Both the position numbers and the translations under genes were made by a program. Positions 42,980 to 54,079 of a DNA stretch of 64,000 nt are shown here, one piece after another. The first letter of the stretch is position 1, and each line of letters starts with the position of its first letter. The stretch spans positions 34,320 through 98,319 of the forward strand of contig JAGFNQ010005407.1 in the NCBI GenBank assembly GCA_024364735.1. Reading direction: 5' to 3'. The notes beneath the pieces were generated by a model. It searched no databases. It was given only the letters and a program-made list of their open reading frames with translations, and was not told the origin of the DNA. The DNA is from Boesenbergia rotunda (taxonomy: Eukaryota; Streptophyta; Magnoliopsida; Zingiberales; Zingiberaceae).

Positions 42980-44326
42980 TGTTGATGCAGTCTGACCTTG
43001 ATTGTTATTTTGGTGTTGACACCGATTTAAGTTTAGGTTGATGACTATGATTATGTTTAAGTTCTGATCGAGGATTAGGCATGGTTTGGAAAATCCTAGC
43101 CTGGAAGGTTAGGTGTTGAAAATCCTAGTCTGGAGGGCTAGGTGTTGGAAAAGTCCTAATTCGAAAGGGTTGGGTGAAAAGTCCTAGCTTGGAGGGCTAG
43201 GTGAAAAGTCCTAACTTGGAGGGTTAGGTGCAAATTCCCATCCTAGAGAATTAGGTGAAAAAGACCTGGCTTGGAGGGCCAGGTGCCTAGCTTGGAGGGC
43301 TAGGTTGGATGATGTTCTAACTCGGAAGGGTTGGGTGAAAAGTCCTAGCTTGGAGGGCTAGGTGAAAAGTCCTAACATGGAGGGTTAGGTGAAAATTCCC
43401 AACTTAGAGAGTTAGATGGAAAAATCCTTAGCTTGAGGGCTAAGGTGGATGGAAACTTAGCTTGGAGGGCTAAGTTTAAGTCCTTGGATCGGTCTGGTGA
43501 CTGATCAGGGAATTTGGCACGCTGCTCCAACGTGGATCGGTCGGGTGACCGATCCAGCAATGACTGATCGGTCTGGTGACCGATCAGGGAGCACACAGTG
43601 AGGTTGGGAACCTACTGTACTGCTCCTGATCGATCCGATGACCGATCAGGGAGTGCGTGTTTCACCCACTGCTTGGCTCCTGATCGGTCTGGTGACCGAT
43701 CAGGGAGCAAACAGTGAGGTTGAGTTCCCCTGCTGATCTGCTCCTGATCGGTCTGGTGACCGATCAGGATCACTGTGCAGATCGTTCTGGAGAACGATCC
43801 AGCTTCGCGGGTTTCTCACTAAGATCGATCAAGATGGTGCCTGATCGGTCTGGTGAAGATCTGATCGGACTGGTGACCGATCAGGAGAACCCCTGATCGG
43901 TCAGTTGACCGATCAGAAGGGTTAGGCTGAGAAACATAGAAATTGCCCCGATATAAGGGTGGATCGGTCCGGTGAATGATTCACGACCTGGGATCGGTCT
44001 GGTGATCGGTCCAGAAGAATCTCAAAGAAATCGCGATTTCTGATTGAGCGTTGGGGATCGATCAGGGCAGAGCCTGATCGGTCTGGACCAAGCCTGATCG
44101 ATCTGGTGACCGATCAGGAGGCTCTCTGATCGGTCAGGTGACCGATCACTTTAATTCAAATTGCACTGTCAGACGCTCTGACCGTATCCGATTTGCTGCT
44201 GCTTGCCTCTGATAATTGATTTGCTGTGTGATATACTGCTCTAACAGTCTGATTAAGCTGCAGGTGATAGGGGAGGATTCAAACACTCAAGGAGATGTCA
44301 ATGGAGGCTTTCCTTGGAGCAGGTTT
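42980..44326 (+). repeat. 3' LTR of B2, left part
   Basis: TGTTGATGCAGTC start, mini-hairpin array 43094-43473 and GATCGGTC array 43484-44149, in the same order as B1. One mini-hairpin is CCTGGC/GCCAGG where the equivalent B1 unit is CCTGGC/GTCAGG. It is interrupted at GGAGCAGGTTT by a C-type solo LTR. Confidence 0.9.
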
Positions 44327-46780
44327 TGTTGGGACCGGGTGCATGTTGACATGGATGCGGGTTCGTAATTTTAAAATTTATTACGTGCAGCGGAAGATTT
44401 AGCATAAATAATTTCCCAAATTATTTAACCACACATCTAAGCATGCAGCTTATGTTGTGTAGACATGATCATATATTAAAATTTTGCAGAAACGTAAACT
44501 AATTTAATTGTTACCTCGCGTAACTCGAAGAAAGGGACGAGATCCAACCGTAGCGTCCCTTGGAAGCTCCGCCTCTATTCGCGTCCACGCCGAGTTTTCT
44601 TCGGGATGACTTTGCAAAGCCACGAGTTTTGTGCCGACAAGAACTACTAGATTCTCCAAAGGCGCGACAAGAATACCAAGAGAGAGGTAATTACATCGGA
44701 AAAACTCACCACCAAGGTTGGCCGGAATCACAATTCCGGCGAGGAGTAGGAAGATGACTTGCGCCCAATCCCAAGGTGATGATGGCCGGAGAGGAAGATC
44801 GTCCCAACGGAAGAACTTCGTCGCCTCAGTGCTTCTCCTTATTTTGCCTTTTAGAATTCTTATTCCTTGGACTTTCTTTCCAACAGAAATTTACATGCAA
44901 GCTTCTCCATCGGAGCAGATTAATTGCTCGGCTTCGGCAATTGCATGCGTTGGAGCAAATTAATTGCATGCGTTGGAGCAAAGCAACGCATGGAGCAGAT
45001 TAATTGCTCATGAGTTGAAGCAAATTAATTGCATAATTTGCATGGTGGAGAAGCATGTTGTTCGGCGCCACTTGCTCAAACCGTGAGGGAGAGAGAGAGG
45101 GAGAAGGAGAGAGAGAGGGCTTATTTCTAGATTTCTTAGATTGATTCCAAGCCTTGCCATAGTTTCTTTATATAGTAGCCTCTCAACCGCCAAATCTCCT
45201 TTTTATAGAATAAATTTTCATAAGAAATTTATCACATAAATTTTTCTATGATTTATTCCATCATGCCAAGTTTTTATCATAATTTAATTTATAATAAAAA
45301 CAACCATGTCTCCCTTTTCTTATGGAATAAATTTTCACAATAAATTTATAAATTTTTCTTATCATGGAAAAATCAATTCGTAATTGATTTTATAAAGTAA
45401 AATAAACTATTCAAAGTTTATTTTAATTTCCATGAAAATAATAAACCAAACCTCGGTTTATAAAATTTATATTATCCATAATTTTATAAAACAAACCACA
45501 CATGGTTTATTTTATAACTTGAACCAAACAATTTGGTTCTCCCTTTTAATGTGGCCGGCCAAACAAAGAGGGTAGGGACCCTCTTTGGCCGGCCAAACCC
45601 AAGCCAAGATCATATGAATTAAACTCATTTAATTCGTCCAATAAGCCTTCAAAAGACTTAGCCATTTTATGCTTCCGATGCGTCTCTGAAAAATTCAGAT
45701 TCGACTTATCTCTCTTGATCGGAAAATCCAATTTTCAACTCGTTTTAAATCCCTCGGATTACTCGTAGTGCGTGTGACTAAATAGTCTTTCGATTTATGT
45801 TGGTCGTCTATAATTAACCAATTATAGAACGATCATGAGTGGCACCTAGTAGTACATCATGATCCCCAATTAATCGAATGATCAATGGTTGACCTCAGAA
45901 ATTATTTTGAAACCCTTCAGCAGCTATAATGAATCGTGCCCCATTCCCTTCACCATCTTATACCCACTTGGTTCAGGACATGGTCTATGTGTGTCAATCC
46001 CCACTAGGCTGACTACGTCACACCTAGCCCAAGTAACGTTCTCTCGTCCTACGGATTCTAATTACTTTCATGTATTTAAGAGATTCATACTCTGAACATG
46101 TCATGCTCTGGCCAGAGGCTTCGAGTAACAATCCGACGATAGGCCTTGGGTATACATCTCCTCGCAAGGAGTGGTGAATCCTTTATAGGCTGTTCAAACA
46201 TCTTCTGGCACTTCGGCTTATACCCAACCATCCTGGGTCCACACCTCCTTGGAGATGCTTGCTTAAGATGTCAAAGTATATGTCTCCATGACCAAGATGA
46301 CTTGAACACCGCAAGTCAAAGGAACATCGCACTTAAGCTGCAGTATGAACTTTATTGACATATCTATATGTAGATTACCATATGAAGTTTTATAGCTAGT
46401 CACTCCAATGAACTAGTTCCCTTAACTAGCATTCATGTTTATCTCCGGGCATCCCAATGTCACCAGCCAGTGAGAATCAGCTGATTAGAGAATCACCCAT
46501 GCTAGTCTCAACAGAATTGACAGTATCCGTATTTATCAATTCATCGACTAGGGACAATTTCAATACTTCACAATTGCACATGTAGAGATAATCACTAGTT
46601 GTGAATTCATCACAAATTCTCTCATGCTGTGATTTGTATTGCGGACATTCAGTAAATGAGTTTAAGATCTCAATCAAATACATAAACATATATACTCAAA
46701 TAGTGAATATTCATTTATTAAAATAAATGATTACAATCATAAGGCGATTGACTTAGGACACTTCTCTCATATTACTAACA
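44327..46780 (-). mobile_element. Solo LTR of a C-type copia element (2454 bp)
   Basis: On the plus strand it runs TGTTGGGACC...TACTAACA, the reverse complement of the C LTR type. It is flanked by the duplication GGTTT (44322-44326 and 46781-46785). No internal sequence is left, so the element was removed by LTR recombination. A minus-strand TATA-like TATATAAA lies at 45174-45167. Confidence 0.9.
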
Positions 46781-46785
46781 GGTTT

Positions 46786-47607
46786 GTCCATTTCTCATCT
46801 CAGGTTGCAACGGCTGGAGCTGCAGGACTGAAGCCGCTGACTGAAGCTTGGCTGAGGGAGCTCAAGAAGTTCAGTAAGGGTTCAATGGTAGCTGGCGTTG
46901 GCAGTGAGGCTGCTGGAGATGAGGTCACTTGATGCTTAGTGGAGAAACAAAAGGGACGAGAGACAGCTTCGGTGAAGCAGAGTTCTATAGCTTGGGTTTT
47001 GAGTTGTTGCCGCCTGGAGTTCTCCACGACTGCTTGCTGTGTTCTTGAAGTTTCCATCATTCTGAGCAAGCGATTGAGAAGCAATCATCCATTACTTGAG
47101 CGCTTGAAGGAGAGAACGAGAAGCTTGGAGTCCAATAGTGGGAAGACACGAAGAAGGGTTCTTGCGTGAGATCGCCACTAGGTGAAGCTCAGGGAAGCTT
47201 GCTGCGTTCTTGTCCGTGATAAGTGTTTGAGTAAGATCCTTCTTGTTGTTTCTTTGTGCTTAAACTTTATTTGTGATTGAAACACTGTGGAGAGGTTACT
47301 CCATCGAGAAGCAGGTTTCTTTTTATCCGGTGATCACCGGGGCTTGATCTGCCGACGATCAAGGGATCACCCACCTTAAGGGCACGCCAAGGAGTAGGGG
47401 CAAGTTATCCCCGAACCTTGTAAATCCTCCTTATTAGCGATCTTGCTAGCTGTGTTTGGTTTGTTTGCGTGTTAGTTTTCTGCACACCTTGTTTTCTATT
47501 CTTTCCGCTGTGCTACTGATTTCTAAGTTGCAGAAACTTGCTAAGTGCCAAAGGTTGCATTGATTGGCTATATTCACCCCCCCTCTCTAGCCATCCCGTT
47601 TCCAACA
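46786..47607 (+). repeat. 3' LTR of B2, right part
   Basis: Resumes B LTR sequence after the solo LTR and ends TTCCAACA. The first hairpin of the transcribed part is here a full palindrome, CCGGTGATCACCGG (47327-47340), followed by CTTGATC/GATCAAG (47343-47363). Confidence 0.9.
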
Positions 47608-47608
47608 G

Positions 47609-47935
47609 AAAACTCAAGTTAAGGATCTTAGAGCTGCATTAGAACGATTCACTTCTGTTTCCAAGTGTCTTGACATGATTCTTGGAAAACAGAAGTTGGT
47701 TCTAAATCGATCCGGACTAGGCTATAGAACCAAATCTAGACAAAGATCCTACTATACTGTACTGAACCAGTCCAGACCTAAAGTTCAGGCATAGGTACCC
47801 AAACTGTGTCTGAACAAACAAACTGGATCAAATCAGTATTGTATCCCCAAGGACAAGATTCATATCTTGCCTAACCATTATCGTGGCTTTAGTCCAGGGG
47901 GAGCCAAATTAAAAATAATATTTATTGTTAGATAA
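47609..47935 (+). pseudogene. gag: Gag C-terminal part of element G
   Basis: The frame reads through a coiled-coil end (VKDLRAALERF, SKCLDMILGKQK) and a segment like the Gag tail of B1 (LNRSGLGYRTKSRQ against YNRAGIGYRPKEPS), has UAG near 47793, and closes at about 47935 without entering a protease. The match to the region before the gag stop in B1 identifies it. It is the only coding sequence seen in G. Confidence 0.75.
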
Positions 47936-48050
47936 AATTTAATCTTTGTTTGCAAATTGTATGATTACTTGTTTATTTAATTTCTGCAATTTACCATGTT
48001 TGGATTTAAGAATGATTAGTTTAAGGATTGAACCAACATAATTGAAATTT

Positions 48051-48320
48051 GAACAACATAGTATTGGGTGGAGGTGAGATGATAGTACGTTAGGGAAGCC
48101 AATTCTAATAAGGTCAAGTATTCTCTACTTGGTCTCTTTAGACTGGTGAAACTAACCGAAACTACCGATCCAAAACTCAATCTAGTTAGACCAGAATTTT
48201 TCAAGAAATAGCTTTGAAAATGAAATTTCATTAAAAGGCTTTGTCAAGGAATGGGTTGATGATCCAATAAGGCTACGGCCAAAGAAGGCCTAGTGCCTCG
48301 CCAAGACCTGGAAGCCAATT
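48051..48320 (+). other. Conserved noncoding block of element G
   Basis: The G copy of the block described at 26772-27039, starting GAACAACATAGTATTGGGTGG and ending GACCTGGAAGCCAATT. No frame is shared. Confidence 0.7.
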
Positions 48321-48472
48321 TTTGAAATTCAAGTTCAAACTATTCTTTATCAAATTCGAATCTAACACAAATTTTCAGTTAATTGTAGATTCAAACATTT
48401 TTTTTCAAAATTAAATTAAATTTTTTTAAAATAAATTACAATTTTTCAAACTAATTCTAACTACCAAAACCT

Positions 48473-48527
48473 GTCTCACAAAACCTATAAGGCTAACGTG
48501 ATTGATAACCCTAGAATTGGGTGAGAC
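48473..48527 (+). other. CATCTCAC-type hairpin in element G
   Basis: GTCTCAC/GTGAGAC stem closing a 41-nt loop. It corresponds to the first hairpin of the B spacer, with a paired A-T to G-C change. A further relative is at 53113-53170 (GCATCTCA/TGAGATGC). Confidence 0.6.
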
Positions 48528-48607
48528 GGTAAAAATTAACTTAATCGAAATTCGTTTAATACCGACATTATTGTTTAAATACATTTTAGAACGGAATTAA
48601 CCTAACA

Positions 48608-48982
48608 CTAGTCAAACCATGATCAAACTAGTCAAACCATGGTCAAAGCAGTCAAACTATAGTCAAAGCAATCAGGTCATGTCACATCTCGGTCAAAATA
48701 ATCAAACCATGGTCAAATGATCAACAAAACATCAAATTTGTCATTTCCTACATACTGCGAGCGCCCGTGACTCCTAGGGTGCCCTCCTCATGACTTTCTC
48801 TTCATTCAAGGCAAAGCAACAGCCAAATCTACCTGACCGGGGCGCCCCGGCCCTTGCGGGCGCCCCCATATGAGTAGTCAAAAGCTGAAAGCTGCCAAAA
48901 GGTAGCTGCAGCTCTGCGCGGGGCGCCCTCGCTCTCCGGGGCGCCCTCACACACCAGGGCGCCCGACCGAGCCCTATAAAAA
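48608..48982 (+). promoter_or_regulatory. Putative internal promoter of element G
   Basis: Three parts in order: seven GTCAA words (48611-48716, W-box core on the minus strand), a GGCGCC palindrome cluster (48757-48968), and TATAAAAA (48975-48982) followed by a pyrimidine-rich leader. The last two parts copy the layout of G's own LTR (54690-54993), yet this segment is inside the element. Confidence 0.6.
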
Positions 48983-49129
48983 GCCTTCAAGCCTCACTCA
49001 CTTCCCACACCAAAACTCCTCTCCTCTTTAACTCCCTACCTTCCAGCAAAGAAGTGGAAGACCTACAGCATTAAAGAAATCTAATCTGACCTAACCTATT
49101 GCATTCAAATTAAGTGAAAGAACGTAAGG

Positions 49130-52100
49130 AAAACGTACATGAAGCATTCAATAAACAAAGAAGTGGAAGAATCTAACGAACTCAAATGCAACAACTCAAG
49201 TAACGTGAATGAATTGGGAATTCCATCAAACACTTAATGAGCATCAAGCAGAATGACCCAAGTACATGCAAATTGAAACATGAGGGGATCCATCAAATAC
49301 AATCATTTACTAATTAACACAACAATTCAACCATCACACCACCAACAAGTGAAGAAAGCCCCAAGCTCGGATGAAGAGTAAGGAGGAAATGCAGAGCTCT
49401 CCTCAGTGTGTTCTTCCAACAGATCCCTTGATGAAACCTTAAATGCAGCAAAACCAAGTAACGTAATCAAATGCTTTAAGAACTAACAGAAAACAAGCAG
49501 ATTCTGATTGGAACGGAAAAATTGAACATCTACTGAAGGAAGCATTTCATCAAACACTTAAATTGCAGTCTAATATTAGCTGCTAAGATTCAGCTCAACT
49601 CGGGAAGAAGAAAACTAAAGACATACATCAACGAAATACCAAGAGGGAATGCAAATCCGAACAAGAAAGACAAGTAAATGTTGTAAAATTCCACCTAATA
49701 ATCAAACGAACACAAAGCAACTAGTAGAGGAATTGATACTAGCTAATGATCCAACCAGCCGAATCTGCTCCATTGAATGACTTGAAACTTGCTGCATAAA
49801 CTGGACAAAGTGGAGTTTGCAAGAACAGCAATGGCGATGAACAAATAAGCTTCTTCTAATGGGATGAAGGGGACAAGAGATTCGACCGGAGATGAAGTCA
49901 GGCAGATGATGGTGTCAAGTCGATGCTCAGTCCTCTTCTCCTTTTGTTCTCCCCGAGCCCTAGCTTGTGTGATCCTTGAGAAGAAGAGAAGGGGGAGAGG
50001 AGGTGATGGCCGGCCGGCGGCTGTGTGGTGGAGGGAGGAACCGCCGGCCCTTGGTGGCGATGGATCGAGAAGTGGGAGCAGCGGTTGCGGCGTGTGCGTG
50101 CCGATGATGTCGAGTCGGGCTGCTCCCTGGTGCCCTGTGTGTTGGTGGAGTTCGAGAGTCCGATCCCTTTCACTCGTGGTCTCGCCCGACGAGTTCAGCC
50201 CAAGCCCAGCAGCTGGTTCAGCCCATCCCTTCCCTTGGGTTCGCCCAACCTCAGGTTCAGCCAAGCCACGGGTTCAGACCAGCTCCCCAGCAGCCCAGCA
50301 ATTCGGTTTAGCCTGGGTTCAACCCTGGTTCAGTCCAACCCATTCAACCAAGCCCATCAGCCTTCAAATTAGACCATAGGTCCAATTTCTTGGATCCAAA
50401 CCTTGGTCCAAGGTCAATCTTTAATTCCCTACAAAAATAATGAAATAATACCAAAATTAGAGGAAATTATAATAAGCTCCAAAAATAGATCCTACTCGTA
50501 AAATATGGTATAAACATGGTTTAAGCATACGATAGGATAAAAAAAATATTAAATAAATGAGCAAATAAAATGACATAAAATGCTAATTATCACACCCCCA
50601 CACTTAATTCTTGCACGTCTCGAGCAAGTAAACAAAACTAAAAGAAAACAAAATATCTCCCAAACATTACATCCCCTATCGATACTTTGAAAATAATAAA
50701 AGAAAGTTACTTATGATCATCAAGTCTCAAGAATCCATGTATTTATGGTTCCAAATCTCACATAAGTCAAAAGGCATGGCAATTTCATCAACTTGAATAA
50801 ACTAAGCATGACAATAACCTCACATGATAGATATATGCACTGATGCTCACAAAAATAACAGATATGAAAGTGGAGTTCTCTCAAAGCATTCATGACATTG
50901 CACTATCATATGCTTACTTATTTTCTACTTCTCCACTACTATAGCATAAGTACACAAATCAAGAGGACTTTTCAATAACTAATGATGAAACCAAGTGCTG
51001 ACAAAAGAACAAGAACGGTAAATAACAAAGGAGATCACAGAGAATATGAGAGCATTGGGGTAATCAACATGATGTATACAATCAAACCATATGCCAAAAT
51101 AAAAACTCAACCAAACATCCAAACTCAAAATTCTCTTTGCACATTCTCAATGCAATACACAATAATCACTTAAAACATCTCTAAAAATGCATGTATGAAT
51201 TAACAAAGTAACTCTTGAATTTCTCTCAACAATGATATCAAAAGAGTATGCATCAAGAAAATATTCTTTCTTGTTCATAACTAACAAAATCCCAAATGCT
51301 TGAGAATTTTTTTTTCATCATTTTTTTTTCTTTTTTTTCACTTCTTTTTTTTTCTTTCGCTTTTTTTTTCATTTCTCATTTTTTTCCGAGAGATTTTTTT
51401 TTCAACAAGTATTCGTCCATACACACTTATCTTTCCTCCACACTTAAAACTTACCTCAGACAATGTAACAAAGCATGATAACATCTAAAACTCACAATAA
51501 TAGAGGCTGATAATAGACAAATAAAAATGTACTCATCATGCAATCATCCTATGCTCTCATGCTCAAGGGAAGAATAAGCTAATAAAGATATGACAGTGAG
51601 AATATAATGACAATGAGAAGATCTGAGAAAGGAAAGACAATGAGACATGAAAGCAATAGGTGAAATGCTCACTAGTAACAATTGCAAAGTAGAGGGAAAA
51701 CTAAGATATCAACAAGAAAGTTTACCTCCATCATATTCATGTAAGCTTATGTTAATGTAATTTCAAAAAGAATCAAAGCAAGTTCTAGAGTGACAAGTAT
51801 AACAAATGCTATCACATATAAGAGGATTAAGGATAGGCATGACAATATCCTCACTAGGTGAACAATAAAATGCCATGCTTAATCTATTAAGATAGAGTCT
51901 ATCACCACAACAAATGATGAAATGCAATTAATATCCCCAAGCATACTAAGGAAACCAAAACTCAATAGTCAGACTTAACCATCTTTATGATTCTCAAAGC
52001 ATAATAAAGGAACATGTAGGGAGATACACTCAAAATCAAGCAAGGTTTATTCCAAACCAAACAAAATGCAGAATAAGGAAACAAAGTATGACTGCAATGT

Positions 52101-52745
52101 ATGAAAGCAAACAAACATGCAAGTATAAACATAAAGAAAAGTAAGAAAAAGAAAAGAAAAGAAACAAACTCCCCTTTATGTAGGATAGAGAGCACGTAAC
52201 ATCCATCTTGGGAGAACTATCCTCCTATGATCAACCTCGTAGTGCGCAGATTTCTCCCTTATTAATTTTGCACAAGCATCTTCCGGTGGTCAGAGACGAT
52301 TAAGGTTCAGAATCCATTCTTGGGGTAAATGATTAAAAGTCAAAGTGAACTCGACCCCTCCCACTGCATGCTCCTTAGAAGTCCTTCCGGGAGGTTGTAG
52401 GCTGTTAAGTTTGAGTACCCATTCTAGCAGCCTACGGGATCCTGTAAAACCATGTAAAGAGAATACCTCCCGCACGCATGCAGGGTAAGAAAGGAATGAA
52501 ATATAAACAACCTCTACGCAGGATGAATCAAGATATGCATCACATCCAATGAAATCAATTTTGGGTACCTCTATAAATTTTTCAAAAACATTCTCCACAT
52601 ATGATTTATCAAAAATTGCATCATAGACAATGAAATCAACCTGAGGTACCTCTATGGGTTTTTCACAATCAGTTTCCCTCCTCCTAGCACACAGGCTCTT
52701 CTGACCATCCTGGTCCCTCCTCCTAGATTTGAGTAGCATTGTACT
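49130..52745 (-). mobile_element. Truncated Athila/Tat-like Ty3 element (3' LTR and 3' internal part)
   Basis: On the minus strand an LTR begins TGATAATTAGC at 50592, directly after GTGTGGGGGTG, the polypurine tract typical of this group, and a GCTCGAGACGTGCAAGAATT stretch (50610-50630). The LTR's other end, near 49100-49200, is not resolved. Internal sequence runs to about 52745. 51305-51405 is a long T-rich tract (purine-rich on the element strand). It splits element G, but no duplication can be shown because one end is missing. Confidence 0.65.
52290..52739 (-). pseudogene. Unrecognised ORF near the 3' end of the Athila-like element
   Basis: A 149-codon frame from ATG 52739 to 52290. It has two similar segments (IEVPQVDFIVYDAIFD and IEVPKIDFIGCDAYLD), a middle with FSLHGFTGSRRLLEWVL, and an end with FNHLPQEWILNLNRL. 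No domain is recognised. It is out of place for RT or integrase and may be the tail of the 3' ORF of an Athila/Tat element. The upstream part is missing where element G resumes, so it is probably a fragment. Confidence that it was coding is moderate, because the repeated IEVP-DF unit is unlikely in random sequence. Confidence 0.4.
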
Positions 52746-54079
52746 AGTGACTATTTGACTATCCCTACTCAGTAGGGTTGACTCATGTTTGACTTGTATG
52801 ACTGTGCTGGTTCTCTCTTTTACCAGCTAACTTATTGAGTTAGACTATTTGCTTCTCATGATTATCTGAGTTAGGACTATGCTTGGTAGAATAGGTATAT
52901 TCTATTTTTGGTTTCTTTTGAGTTGAAAAATCAACTTTAAAAAAAAAGGTTTTAAAACTGCTTTACTGAATTTTAAAATCAGTTTTTTATTATTCTTTTT
53001 CTTTCTTAGTTTTTCTTGAAAACTACCCCTTTCAAAACTAGGGCTTTTTCGCAAAAGGATTTAGCCTAGGCCCTAACCCTAGAAATGCATACACCTATAG
53101 ATTTAGAAGCCAGCATCTCACAAACACCTTAGGAAAATGTTGATTGATAACCTAGAATGGGTTGAGATGCTTAGGTCTTTGCCTTAATTTAAGATGCTTT
53201 AAGTCAGTACATCTGCAGCAATTGGGGCACTAAATACAACTAAATACAGTAATCCAGTTAAGTGTCAAGCTTAGACAATCTAACTTGAATAGAACACTTA
53301 ACTCGACTAACCCTAGCGAAAACTACTGTTTATAACAGTTAGTAAGTAGGTAATTGGGTTAGACAGGTCCCTACAGAGAAAATTCAAATTGGTTTGATTC
53401 AGTCTATCTTGCATTGGTTCAGTACTGCACATTACTCTGTTATATTATTATGCAAGTTATCTGTTATTTTGCTATATTGGTTTTTTTTATATATGGCAAA
53501 GGGGGAGAGATAGGAAAGGAGAGAATTTTTAAATTTTTTTAGCTTTAAATTTCCTTTTATTTATCCTTTCTTCAAAAAAAAAGTACTTACTCTAGCTTTT
53601 TCAAAAAATTACTTACTCTATTTTACACTTTCAAAAGTACTTAGTCTAAATTGTTTTCAAAAGTACTTAGTTTAAATTGTTTTCAAAATAAAGTATTTTC
53701 TAAGTACTTAAACTTAAGCTATCACTAAGTACTTATTTCTAAACTTCCCTAGAAAAGTTTCAAAATACTAAAGAGATTGAAAACTTTTAAAGTACTTTCA
53801 AAAACTCAAAAGAGATGTCTTAGAACTTTTTTCAATAAGTTGTTCTTCTAAAAAAAAAATTCTAAGTATAAATTTTTAGAAAATTTATTTTTGAAAAATC
53901 TTCTAAGTTTTGAAAAATTAATTCCATCATGTTGACTTAGAAATTTTTCAAACCTCATGAAACTTTGAAAAACCTAGGGGGAGATTCCTTCCAGGGGGAG
54001 GGAACTAAACCAGTTTATCATTTACTTTGATTAACTTAACACTTTGAATCGGGTTGCCATAAATCAAAAAGGGGGAGAT
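52746..54079 (+). other. 3' noncoding region of element G
   Basis: AT-rich, with the CATCTCAC-type hairpin (53113-53170), a GGCAAAGGGGGAGAGA tract near 53500, repeated AAGTACTT/AAGTACTTA words (53580-53760) as in element A, an AGGGGGAG tract near 53980, and the final AAAAAGGGGGAGAT before the LTR. I see no gene. Confidence 0.65.

Larger units (their letters stand above)
37041..47607 (+). mobile_element. Sirevirus B2, 5'-truncated at the N
   Basis: A second B-family element: integrase C-terminal part, RT, RNase H, structured spacer, palindrome array, split env-position ORF, purine tracts and a 3' LTR (42980-47607, split by a C-type solo LTR). It is inserted in gag of element G, which resumes at 47608. 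The 5' third is not in the assembly. Confidence 0.88.

Noticed and set aside
48757..48982. A nested A-type LTR accounting for the internal GGCGCC/TATA segment
   Set aside because: No TGTTG start or mini-hairpin array lies at the expected distance upstream; the sequence there is G internal DNA. Not fully excluded if a partial LTR was captured.
49743..50379. Overlapping frames of 91-173 codons on both strands, GC-rich
   Set aside because: They lie inside the Athila-like LTR, overlap each other in antisense, and show no domain or conserved start; composition explains them.
51296..51488. Phe-rich frames suggesting a membrane protein
   Set aside because: They translate a T-rich tract of the minus-strand Athila-like element; no conserved feature.
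52290..52739. Host gene candidate
   Set aside because: It lies between element G and an Athila-like LTR on the element's strand; more simply a fragment of that element's 3' ORF.
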